The notes under the pieces: model-generated
The model's input: the letters and a program-made list of their open reading frames with translations, nothing else
Databases searched by the model: none
What the model was told of the DNA's origin: nothing
Made by a program: the position numbers and the translations under genes
NCBI GenBank assembly: GCA_963677345.2
Contig: CAXXLC010000006.1
Location: forward strand, 36,069 to 100,068
DNA from: Saccharicrinis sp963677345
GTDB lineage: Bacteria; Bacteroidota; Bacteroidia; Bacteroidales; Marinilabiliaceae
Reading direction: 5' to 3'
Length of the DNA: 64,000 bases
Shown: positions 17,104-25,203 of the stretch, in pieces
Position numbering within the stretch: position 1 is the first letter of the stretch
Layout: each line of letters begins with the position of its first letter

Positions 17104-18585
17104 ATGAAATGTCCTAGTTGTAATAAAGAAATTGAGAATAACGCCAAATTCTGTGGCTATTGTGGTTTTAATTTAGTCTCTAATGACGCTCATGTAGTTA
17201 ACCACAAGTCCCTTTTAAACAAGAAACGATTACTTTTTGTTATACCTATTTTAGTAATAGTATTATTATCAGTAATCTTCATCCCAAATCATTTGGAAAG
17301 AAAAAGGTTCGATAAAGCATTACGTTTAAATACGGTTGAGTCATTTGATGCTTTTTTAGAAAAATATCCAAATAGCGAATTTACTTCCGGAGCAGAATTT
17401 CATCGTGACCGCCTAATTTTTGAGGAAGTGTTAAATAAAGGAACGAAAGAGGCTTTTGTAGAATATTTAACCTTATACCCAAATAGTCTGAATAGGTATA
17501 ATGCTTTAAGTAATATTAGCGCAATTGAACAAAGGGAGATTTATATTCGTAAAAAAAAGTCGCAAGTTGCAACAAAGGACATTCTAAGATTTGAAGAAGC
17601 ACGAGAAAACTTACAGTTAACTGATTACACCGGGAAGCTCAAAGAACTGAGTAGTACCTATTACAAAATCGATCCGAATGAAACTTCAACCTTTTTTATC
17701 ATAAGTGAAGAAAACGGAATTTTATACAGAGAACCTTCCGGATATGGAATGGAGAGACTAAAACTAGAACCTACAGATAAATCAAATGGTTTTAGAATTA
17801 ATCATGGGGGTAATGATATTCAGAACTTTAGATTCTATGTTGATAACAACAATTACCTTTATTTAGGATGTGATAATCCTTGGTCAAAGGATAAGCCAGT
17901 TGGTTTTTATAAAAGTAAAAACAAAGTTGAAATCCCTAAGATTGAGTTCCCTGGTTTATACCCTCAAGCAAGTCAAAGACTACTTGTAGATAATGATTTG
18001 TCTCCTCTTAGCAAAGAACAATTGAGGATTATGCGAAATGAAATTTTTGCTCGTCATGGCTATGTTTTTAAAACAGATGCCATGAACAGTTATTTTAATA
18101 GTAAAGGGTGGTACATAAGTATTCCAAAACTTGATCGCAATAATGATGCCTCAACCCTTTTGTCAGAAATTGAGAAAGCCAACATTAAACTAATTCAAAA
18201 GTTTGAAAAAGAAGAAAATTTAGCTTTTTCACAATTTAAAATAACTAAACAATCGTATTCAGAAACAAGCAATTTTAATTCTATTATTAATAATGAATTT
18301 GGTTCTGGGTATAGGGTTGCTGATTGGAATGATATTTTGTTATATAAAAATGAGATTGAAAAATTGGTATCTGAATTGAAAATTAATTCAAAATCAGAAT
18401 TTAAGTCTTTAATGGTTACAAAAAATAACGAACATTGGTATGGAAGCAAAAGGCATTACTTTATAACTTTTCATAATCATAAAAAAGAATCTAGCTATTT
18501 AGCACATGATCATATTGATTCTTATTACATTTCCTTAGGTTCATGGTATGGAATAAAACAACATATACTATGTATCAAGAAGTAA
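17104..18585 (+). CDS. Zinc-ribbon membrane protein with YARHG domain
   Basis: This protein repeats the plan of its neighbour: zinc ribbon (M-K-C-P-S-C, A-K-F-C-G-Y-C-G), one membrane helix at about 41-60, then the shared segment (F-D-K-A-L-R-L-N-T, F-L-E-K-Y-P-N-S). A long middle part of mixed alpha/beta character follows. Around residues 300-345 is a YARHG domain: L-S-K-E-Q-L-R-I-M-R-N-E, I-F-A-R-H-G-Y-V-F and Y-F-N-S-K-G-W-Y. YARHG is a small, presumably extracellular domain found in Bacteroidota and Firmicutes. The last 130 residues are unassigned. The next gene starts inside its 3' end. Confidence 0.85.
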   Translation: MKCPSCNKEIENNAKFCGYCGFNLVSNDAHVVNHKSLLNKKRLLFVIPILVIVLLSVIFIPNHLERKRFDKALRLNTVESFDAFLEKYPNSEFTSGAEFHRDRLIFEEVLNKGTKEAFVEYLTLYPNSLNRYNALSNISAIEQREIYIRKKKSQVATKDILRFEEARENLQLTDYTGKLKELSSTYYKIDPNETSTFFIISEENGILYREPSGYGMERLKLEPTDKSNGFRINHGGNDIQNFRFYVDNNNYLYLGCDNPWSKDKPVGFYKSKNKVEIPKIEFPGLYPQASQRLLVDNDLSPLSKEQLRIMRNEIFARHGYVFKTDAMNSYFNSKGWYISIPKLDRNNDASTLLSEIEKANIKLIQKFEKEENLAFSQFKITKQSYSETSNFNSIINNEFGSGYRVADWNDILLYKNEIEKLVSELKINSKSEFKSLMVTKNNEHWYGSKRHYFITFHNHKKESSYLAHDHIDSYYISLGSWYGIKQHILCIKK

Positions 18586-19358
18586 GATTGTTAATTATAT
18601 TAACAGCAACATTTTTAGCGTTTTCTTGTCATCAACAAAATAAGGAAATTGATAAAAGTCGGTTTGAGTTTCTGATAAACTGTTACCCTGATTTTTTAAT
18701 TGAAGTTAATGACTCAGTAATAAAGTGGAAGAATGGTGAAGCAATGCAGCTTGATGACAAATTGGTAAAAAGCTATGGTTCTTTATTAAATTACCCAGAT
18801 TTTGAAGATCAATTTTGTTTCACATACCAATTGGATAGCTTGACTGAACCACCTGTCAAATATTACGATCCAGGGAGAATTCGATACGAGCCTTTTTTTA
18901 AAAGAATGTACGGCAATTCCAAAGAAGAAGTAGAAAGAAATTTAGTCGATGTTATATGGCTACCTTCAACAATAAACAAGAAGATTAGGGTAACAAAGAT
19001 TAATGGGGTTAACATCAAGCTCCAACAAGTTTCAAACGAACTTGATAAATTACCCCCAATTTATAAGGAGTATTTAAAAGACATTGGTGGTACTTTTAAT
19101 TGGCGAACAATAAAAGATACTGACCGTCTCAGTTCTCACAGTTTTGGTATTGCAATAGATATTAATGTAGCCAAATCGGATTATTGGAAATGGAGCAAAG
19201 AAGATACAATAAAGTACAGAAATAGAATTCCGTATCGCATTGTAAAAATATTTGAAAAACATGGTTTTATTTGGGGGGGTAAATGGTATCATTACGATAC
19301 CATGCATTTTGAATATAGACCTGAAATTATAGCGTATGCAAAAAGTTTTAGAAAATGA
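18570..19358 (+). CDS. M15-family (VanY-like) D-Ala-D-Ala carboxypeptidase, lipoprotein
   Basis: The chosen start (M-Y-Q-E-V-R-L-L-I-I) gives a hydrophobic leader ending in the lipobox-like L-A-F-S-C, so the protein is probably lipid-anchored outside the inner membrane. The ORF extends 9 codons further upstream, which would hide the signal. The C-terminal half carries the M15 zinc site: S-S-H-S-F-G-I-A-I-D (first His and Asp) and W-H-Y-D-T-M-H-F-E (catalytic and second ligand region). Such enzymes trim peptidoglycan stem peptides. The gene overlaps the YARHG gene, so it belongs to the operon and may open the cell wall for it. Confidence 0.88.
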   Translation: MYQEVRLLIILTATFLAFSCHQQNKEIDKSRFEFLINCYPDFLIEVNDSVIKWKNGEAMQLDDKLVKSYGSLLNYPDFEDQFCFTYQLDSLTEPPVKYYDPGRIRYEPFFKRMYGNSKEEVERNLVDVIWLPSTINKKIRVTKINGVNIKLQQVSNELDKLPPIYKEYLKDIGGTFNWRTIKDTDRLSSHSFGIAIDINVAKSDYWKWSKEDTIKYRNRIPYRIVKIFEKHGFIWGGKWYHYDTMHFEYRPEIIAYAKSFRK

Positions 19359-19578
19359 AATATTCACAATAGTTATTGCGGTTTCATGCATAATTGTACT
19401 TGTGATAATTTTAGGTGGTAAATCAAAACCGATTGTAAAAAAATTACTCTTAGGTATTTTTATTGGTGTGCTAATCTCAATTATACTCTTTTATTTCTTT
19501 AACCTATCATTAGGCACAATAACAATTGTCGGATTATGTTCATTTTTTTTCACGATATTTTTTACTAAAATAAAATAG
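19336..19578 (+). CDS. Small integral membrane protein (80 aa)
   Basis: Almost the whole chain is hydrophobic, in three stretches (about residues 9-27, 37-54 and 58-77) with a lysine-rich turn K-S-K-P-I-V-K-K between the first two. It overlaps the 3' end of the peptidase gene by 23 bp and ends 2 bp before the next gene. No family is recognised. It could be a membrane subunit of the system. Confidence 0.65.
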   Translation: MQKVLENEIFTIVIAVSCIIVLVIILGGKSKPIVKKLLLGIFIGVLISIILFYFFNLSLGTITIVGLCSFFFTIFFTKIK

Positions 19579-19580
19579 TT

Positions 19581-19868
19581 ATGGATTTTACTTATTTTGA
19601 ATCTGGTAATATTGCGGTTTTACTATTAGCTTTTATTGGTGGACTTGCATTATCTTATATTCTTAAAGCAAGAGGAATATCAGGTTGTTTTACCTATATA
19701 ATAGCTATTACAATCTTCATAGTTATTGTAAGTGGCTTAGTGAAAGGGTATAGCCTTTTAATTGAGAATGTAACATTTCATTTACAGCAATACATCTTCT
19801 ATAACAGTACTGGTGTAATTGGCTTTGTGTTAGGGTTTGTTTTTGGAAAAGTATTTAATCGCAAATAA
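19581..19868 (+). CDS. Small integral membrane protein (95 aa)
   Basis: Three hydrophobic segments are visible at about residues 10-27, 35-54 and 74-91, the last rich in glycine (G-V-I-G-F-V-L-G-F-V-F-G). No zinc ribbon or soluble domain is present. It is packed between the preceding small membrane protein and the last ribbon gene. The function is unknown; pairing of two small multi-pass proteins suggests a membrane complex. Confidence 0.65.
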   Translation: MDFTYFESGNIAVLLLAFIGGLALSYILKARGISGCFTYIIAITIFIVIVSGLVKGYSLLIENVTFHLQQYIFYNSTGVIGFVLGFVFGKVFNRK

Positions 19869-19878
19869 AACAAACTGT

Positions 19879-20334
19879 ATGAAGTGTAATGGCTGTAACG
19901 CAGAAATTTCTATGGACGCAAAATTTTGTGGTCATTGTGGTCATCCTATTCAGATAGGTACAAAAGAGGAAAATTATAACGCCATTAAATACTTAATCTC
20001 AAAAAAGAAGTGCTTTTTAATAGGTGTGGTCTTAACAATAATAGCAGCTCTTTTTTTATTGATTTTCATTCCCATACAAAATGATAAGATTGATTGGGAA
20101 ACTGCCATAGCGATTAATACATGCCAGTCGTATAAAGAGTACCTTCTGATTCATCCTCAAGGAAAATATTGTAATATGGCGAATAAAGAAATTAAAGAAT
20201 TTGAGCAAAGAATGGAGCGTAGTATGGAGGAACGTTGTGAAAAATTTAGGCTGGCACAACAAAAAAACACAAGCAGTTTTATTGATGAAAGAGATGGGAA
20301 AACCTATAAGACAATCAAAATAGGAAATCATTAA
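19879..20334 (+). pseudogene. Zinc-ribbon membrane protein, FISUMP domain cut off
   Basis: The start at 19879 gives the ribbon directly (M-K-C-N-G-C-N-A-E-I, A-K-F-C-G-H-C-G-H); the open frame runs 14 codons further upstream but overlaps the previous gene. After a membrane helix (about 48-68) the shared segment appears (W-E-T-A-I-A-I-N-T, S-Y-K-E-Y-L-L-I-H-P-Q-G-K-Y). The next motif, F-I-D-E-R-D-G-K-T-Y-K-T-I-K-I-G-N, is the beginning of a FISUMP domain, which stops after about 18 residues at a junction with recombinase DNA. The paralogue at 16099 has about 180 more residues. The protein is therefore a truncated relic, and the operon may have continued further. Confidence 0.8.
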
Positions 20335-20811
20335 CTGCCCTAATTCATCACACTTTAGTTTCTCCGATAACAACTGCATATCTGAGCTTATCTTTTCATT
20401 GGTAATACGAGCATAAATCTGAGTTGTTTTGATATTTGTATGCCCAAGCATTTTACTAACGGATTCAATAGGTACTCCTTTTGATAAAGTAACTGTTGTT
20501 GCAAAAGTATGGCGTGCCAGGTGAAACGACCGATTGGAGAGTTTACTAACTAGCATAGGAGAGTTGTTTGAGGGAGTTCAATTGAATACGTTTAAAAGTT
20601 AATTATTTAATGAAATTAAAAGTCAGGTTTTTATTTATACCACATATATCAGCAATTTCTTTCAAATATTGGTTTGTCTTCTGATTTGTCGGAATTGGTA
20701 AAAGAACACCGTTCGGTAAACCTTTGTATTTATCTAAAACTAATTGGGCTATATCCAATAACGGCACAACCGTTTTAATAGAGGTTTTCTGGCGTTTAGT
20801 ATTTATTCATA
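20335..20811 (-). pseudogene. Tyrosine recombinase, C-terminal part (interrupted)
   Basis: On the minus strand the piece from 20811 reads N-T-K-R-Q-K-T-S-I-K-T-V-V-P-L-L and V-L-L-P-I-P-T-N-Q-K. After about 93 foreign bases (20527-20620) it continues F-H-L-A-R-H-T-F-A-T-T, M-L-G-H-T-N-I-K-T-T-Q and I-Y-A-R-I. This is the catalytic end of a phage-type integrase, with the H-x-x-R box and the active-site tyrosine. A stop codon (W to TGA) lies in the first codons, and the 3' end is cut at the junction with the zinc-ribbon gene. The N-terminal part of the same gene lies beyond the IS21 element. The gene is dead. Confidence 0.85.
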
Positions 20812-21062
20812 AATTTCTGGATATTCTTGAACATGCTGACCCCCTTTCCAGAAGCCAGTTCCTGCTAGGTTTTAGCATGACATTCCGGCGGATGCTGACC
20901 CCTTTAAATGAAATTTGAGGATAAATATTGCTCTGTGACGTAAAAAAAACGGAGCATATTGACCCCTCTGTAACAATTGCTTTTCAAAAAAACGGAGCAT
21001 GTTGCCCCCTTGGATTTAGGTTTAAATTAATTAGTAGATGTAACTACTAATTGATACTAAAT

Positions 21063-22628
21063 ATGGCAGGAAAACCTAAAAGAATGGGCCAAGTAAAACA
21101 AATACTACAATTACACAGTCAAGGGTGTGGCATTAAGACAATTGCCCGCAATTTGGACATAAGTAAGAACACGGTTAAGAGTTATCTGATTAAATACCGT
21201 AGTTCAAAGTTAAGCCTTAACACCCTGTTAAAGATGGAGGATCATGCACTTGAAAAGGTCTTTCATCCAGGTAATCCAGCATATAAAGATCAACGTTTTG
21301 AAGACCTAAAAAGTATGCTGGATTATTTTGAAACAGAGCTAAAGAAGGCAGGAGTAACCAAACAGCTGCTTTGGGAAGAATATCGCTTATCAAATCCATC
21401 AGGATACAGCTTAAGCCAGTTTAGTTATCATTTAGCCCAGCACCTGCTTACAAAGAATCCATCAATGGTATTACACCATGAACCTGGAGAAAAACTATTT
21501 GTAGACTATGCTGGTAAAAAGCTATCTTACATTGATGCTACCACAGGAGAGATCATCGAATGTCAGGTCTTTGTAGCCTGTCTTCCATACTCTGATTATA
21601 GCTTTTGTATGGCAGTTCCCAGTCAACGCATAGATGACTTTATTTATGCGCTTACTTGTTGTTTGCAGAGTTTGGGTGGTGCTCCTAAGGTTCTTGTTCC
21701 TGATAATTTAAAGTCGGCTGTAACCAAAGCCAATAGATATGAACCAGGAATTAATCAGGTTCTTGAAGATTTTGCCAACCATTACAATATGGCTGTAGTA
21801 CCTGCCAGAGCCAGAAAACCCAAAGATAAAGCGTTGGTTGAAAATCAGGTAAAACTGATTTATAATCGAGTATATGCCCGCATTCGCAATCAGCAATTCT
21901 TTTCACTCTCAGAACTCAATAAGACCATAAAGGAGTATACACTCAAACATAACCAAACCAGAATGCAACAACGTGATTATTGCAGAGAGGAACATTTTTT
22001 ATCAAACGAAAAACCATTGCTTCAAAAACTACCCAAAGAATCTTTTGAAATAAAGTATTACAAAGAATATAAACTAGCTCAGAACAATCACATATACCTT
22101 GGTGAAGATAAGCACTATTATAGCGCTCCATATCAATATATCGGCAAAGAACTAAAGGTTGTATATACTCGTTCAATGGTGCGTATCTTTTACAAATACA
22201 ACCTGGTGGCTGTACATAAACGAGAGCTATCAAAAGGATGATACTCCACCATTAAGGAACATTTATGTTCTACACATCAGCATTATTTAAACCGAAGTCC
22301 TGAATATTATAAAAACAAGGCTACAAAGCTTTCTTCAACTCTGGGAGAACTCGTAGAATTGATTTTTACCCAGAAAAAATATCCTGAACAACTATATCGA
22401 AGCTGTGATGGTCTTTTTAGTTTGTGTAAAAACACTCCTGCAGATACCTTTAACAAAGCTTGTCAAATGGCCATTGAAAATCAAAACTTCAGTTATGGTT
22501 TTATTTTAAATATCATCAAAAATAAGATGACTGAATATCCACAACAAGAGCCCGATAAAGACCTTCCAAAACATAATAACATCCGGGGGAAGGAATATTA
22601 CAATAATCAATTATCATTTAAATTTTAA
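21063..22628 (+). pseudogene. istA: IS21 transposase IstA with an in-frame stop
   Basis: The N terminus carries a helix-turn-helix (G-I-K-T-I-A-R-N-L-D-I-S-K-N-T-V-K-S-Y). The DDE core is visible as D in L-F-V-D-Y-A-G (about 147), D in L-V-P-D-N-L-K-S (about 213) and E in A-L-V-E-N-Q-V (about 260). A TGA codon at 22239-22241 stops the frame after H-K-R-E-L-S-K-G. The reading continues in the same frame (Y-S-T-I-K-E-H-L-C) to 22628, so a single nonsense mutation, perhaps CGA to TGA, separates the two parts. The start at M-A-G-K-P-K is preferred to one four codons earlier. The element is likely immobile unless the stop is read through or is a sequencing error. Confidence 0.88.
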
Positions 22629-22631
22629 ATA

Positions 22632-23351
22632 ATGGAGAATATCGAAAATCAATTATCGCAATTGCGTCTGTATGGCTTTAAAAAAGGTTGGACTGCAATG
22701 TTAGAAACCAGAAAAAACAATGATCTATCATTGAATGAAGGTATTGAAATACTTTTGCAAGCTGAGCTTCAGGACAGAGAAAACCGTCGTTTCGACAGGC
22801 TCAGAAAGACTGCCCGCTTTAGGTATCAAGCCTCATTAGAAGAATTAAAGTATGATACAACCAGAGGATTAAACAAGTCCTTAATTACAACCTTAGCCAC
22901 AGGGGATTATATCTCTAAAGGAGAATCTGTTTTAATTACAGGAGCTACTGGATGTGGCAAGAGTTTTATATCTTCTGCCTTAGGTCATCATGCATGTGCA
23001 CAAGGTTATAAAGTAGCATACTTCAATGTCCAGAAATTGTTGCAGCAAACCAAAATGGCTCGTATTGAAGGTTCAATCCACCAGTTCATGAATAAAATAT
23101 CAAAAACCTGCTTGTTAATACTTGATGATTTTGGATTAACTCACTTTGAGAAACAACATCAAATGGATTTAATGGAAATAGTAGAAGATCGCCATGCTCG
23201 TGCTGCTACTGTTATTGTAAGCCAATTACCAGTAGCAAGCTGGTTTGATATCATTGGAGAAGCTACAATTGCAGATGCTATTTTAGATAGGCTTGTGCAT
23301 ACTTCACATAGAATAGAGCTTAAAGGAGAAAGTCTTAGAAAAATAATGTAA
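22632..23351 (+). CDS. istB: IS21 helper ATPase IstB
   Basis: This AAA+ helper protein of IS21 transposition assists IstA in target capture. The 239-aa length is normal. Walker A is GATGCGKSF near residue 102, Walker B is L-L-I-L-D-D-F-G, and an arginine-rich C-terminal sensor region (A-I-L-D-R-L-V-H-T-S-H-R) is present. It starts three bases after the istA stop, as expected for the istAB operon. It is intact. Confidence 0.95.
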   Translation: MENIENQLSQLRLYGFKKGWTAMLETRKNNDLSLNEGIEILLQAELQDRENRRFDRLRKTARFRYQASLEELKYDTTRGLNKSLITTLATGDYISKGESVLITGATGCGKSFISSALGHHACAQGYKVAYFNVQKLLQQTKMARIEGSIHQFMNKISKTCLLILDDFGLTHFEKQHQMDLMEIVEDRHARAATVIVSQLPVASWFDIIGEATIADAILDRLVHTSHRIELKGESLRKIM

Positions 23352-23442
23352 TTTTGTCACACTGATCATTTTTAGTTACCCAAATCCAAGGGGGTCAATA
23401 TGACCGGAATGAGGGGTCAACATCACCGGAATATCTAATTTC

Positions 23443-24017
23443 CGTCAAAACCTTTAGTAATGTGTTCGTGTCTAAGATTTTTAATGTCAATATATGCAAG
23501 TCCGGTGTAGCATGAGAAAATAAAAATATCACGAATTCGTTCCAACCGTTCACTACAAAAGCTTTTCTGCATAATGAGTTTTAACTCATCATCGTTCAGG
23601 TAGCCTCTGTCAACTTTCTTGATAGAGATTCTGTAATTGGCAAAAGGGTCGGTTTGAATCTACCCGTTCTTTTGGGCTGTAAGTACTACGCTTTTAAATT
23701 TCTGAATAAATTTTGCTGTAGTGTTGGAGTTGCAACTACTACATTGTACATTAAGGAATGTTTCAAATCCGGTAATAAATGAGTGGTTTATTTCTCTTAG
23801 GTCAATATCTGTTCTCTTCCATTCTTCTTTCAGGTAATTTGATAGATGTCTTTTACAAACTTCCGCTTTTTGGTATGTGGCTTTTGATTTATTTATGCCA
23901 ATTTGCATTTTTAGGAGGTTATTGCTTTCCTCAAAGAGTTCCATTAGTAAATGCTGATCCAAACCAATACCCAGGAAGGTATTTTTAACCATTTCCGCTG
24001 TTAAATTCTCAATATTT
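23443..24017 (-). pseudogene. Tyrosine recombinase, N-terminal/middle part (interrupted)
   Basis: The minus strand reads E-N-L-T-A-E-M-V-K-N-T-F-L-G, then the SAM-like core-binding domain (H-L-S-N-Y-L-K-E-E-W, F-E-T-F-L-N-V-Q-C). A TAG at 23660-23662 stands where tryptophan is expected (K-N-G-stop-I-Q-T-D-P-F). The same frame then continues with the catalytic arginine region (C-Y-T-G-L-A-Y-I-D-I, L-R-H-E-H-I-T-K-G-F-D-G-N) up to the IS21 target site. The first ~90 residues (arm-binding domain) are missing: the frame closes ten bases before the 206-bp repeat at 24027. With 20335-20811 this makes one recombinase gene, broken by IS21, nonsense mutations and 5' truncation. Confidence 0.85.
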
Positions 24018-24026
24018 TACGAATTC

Positions 24027-24232
24027 AATTTTTAAAGTCCACTGTAAGTCCACCAAAATTGGGTAAAAAATGCCCGTTTTATACCGATTACCAATCAAAA
24101 CGAGCTATAAAAGATAGCTCTGTGATTGAGTATCGGCATTTCCCATAATGAAGATGAGTACTTGGTCAAAATGCATTTTAATGAACTCATTTCCTTCCAA
24201 AAATAGCAAAAAGGAACCGAACCTAAAAATGG
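24027..24232. repeat. 206-bp direct repeat, left copy (possible attachment site)
   Basis: This stretch is nearly identical to 32644-32849 in the same orientation, with about a dozen differences, mostly in the first 50 bases. It contains the two near-identical words AAGTCCAC at its left end. It also holds an imperfect palindrome with outer arms AAATGCC (24068-24074) and GGCATTT (24135-24141) and inner arm GAGCTAT/ATAGCTC around the loop AAAAG. It abuts the 5' end of a truncated tyrosine recombinase, as an att site or recombinase promoter region would. The role is inferred. Confidence 0.85.
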
Positions 24233-24325
24233 TTTTTTTGTCCAGTTTTTCAATTTGTTATTTAAATCTTAATCGCCGTTAATAGTGTTCATAATCTATC
24301 AGTAATTATCAAGAAAGATGATTAC

Positions 24326-25183
24326 TTAAAAATAGAAAGGATGGTCTCTTTTTTGTTTCCTGTAATAGGCTTTGCTATGACCTTTATTTATTCCTTTGCA
24401 AGGCTTGTGTCTGTATCTTATTTTTACTTCCTTTTTACTTATTATTTTACCATCAGGGGCATATTCAACTTTTAAGATCTCATTTCCAAAAGAATCGTAA
24501 TCATATTCAGTTCGATATATTAATTTGCCACTTGGAGTGTATTTAGTTATGTATTGGTTATTGATTGTTCCACAATCCCTATCATCAGTGTAGTATTCAA
24601 TTAAATTGTTGTTAGTATTAAAAGTAAAACGTTTTGCATCTGATAGCAACCAGGGATCAATAAAAGCACTATCTCTTTTTGTTAAAGTACCTGTTGCATC
24701 ATAATAGAATACTTGTCTAATGGAATCTTCGCCATAAATAATACTATTTTCCATTTCATACTTTATAGAATCAATCATATGGTAGGTTGTTACCTCATAT
24801 CGGATTAAACTATTTAGTGAGCTATTATTGTAATAATGCTTGAGGTTTTTGTCTCCTCGTAGATGCCTGCTGACTACCGAAATATGAGTATAATCTTCGT
24901 CTAGTTCGGTGGTTTGTTGTTCTATTAGCTTTCTTTTCTTATTATATCTTGTTTTGGTCTTTGTTATTAAAGTCAATGCAGATGAGAAAGTAGTATCTTC
25001 TTCTAAGTCTAATGACGAAATAATTGTATCTAACTTATAGGTACTTATTGTGACGTTTTTTATTGGACCTTGCAGACAACCGGGAAGAAAAGCTTTTTCC
25101 GGGTATTCGTATTCAGGTAAACTTGCACATGAAGATGCAATTGTAAGTATTATCGCAAATAAATATATGATTTGAGTCTTCAT
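24326..25183 (-). CDS. Lipoprotein with YD-like repeats
   Basis: The N terminus is a lipoprotein signal: a hydrophobic stretch followed by I-A-S-S-C with the cysteine at about residue 19. After a polar region the C-terminal third contains short beta repeats (Y-T-P-S-G-K-L-I-Y-R-T-E-Y, Y-D-S-F-G-N-E-I-L-K-V-E-Y, Y-A-P-D-G-K-I-I-S-K) of the kind seen in antitoxin-like or YD-repeat lipoproteins of Bacteroidota. The tail is strongly basic. It is the second of two minus-strand genes diverging from the WYL regulator and starts 20 bp after its neighbour, so it may share the WYL-controlled promoter. The function is unknown. Confidence 0.75.
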   Translation of the reverse strand: MKTQIIYLFAIILTIASSCASLPEYEYPEKAFLPGCLQGPIKNVTISTYKLDTIISSLDLEEDTTFSSALTLITKTKTRYNKKRKLIEQQTTELDEDYTHISVVSRHLRGDKNLKHYYNNSSLNSLIRYEVTTYHMIDSIKYEMENSIIYGEDSIRQVFYYDATGTLTKRDSAFIDPWLLSDAKRFTFNTNNNLIEYYTDDRDCGTINNQYITKYTPSGKLIYRTEYDYDSFGNEILKVEYAPDGKIISKKEVKIRYRHKPCKGINKGHSKAYYRKQKRDHPFYF

Positions 25184-25203
25184 TATTTTATCTTTTGAGG
25201 TTT

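Larger units (their letters stand above)
20818..23436 (+). mobile_element. IS21-family insertion sequence
   Basis: The element carries istA and istB and is flanked by the 6-bp duplication AATTTC (20812-20817 and 23437-23442). Its ends show the multiple terminal repeats typical of the family. On the left, GCTGACCCC or GACCCC words occur near 20834, 20891, 20959 and 21004. On the right, GGGGTCAA words occur near 23390 and 23413 in inverted orientation. The terminal GATATTC/GAATATC pair lies at 20820-20826 and 23429-23435. It has split a tyrosine recombinase gene. Confidence 0.88.

Noticed and set aside
20056..20335. Minus-strand ORF continuing from the recombinase into the zinc-ribbon gene
   Set aside because: Recombinase similarity ends at the junction near 20335; the rest is an accidental read-through opposite a real gene.
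24027..24232. Integron attC site
   Set aside because: The fold is suggestive, but there are only two copies, no cassette array and no integron integrase; the neighbour is a phage-type recombinase.
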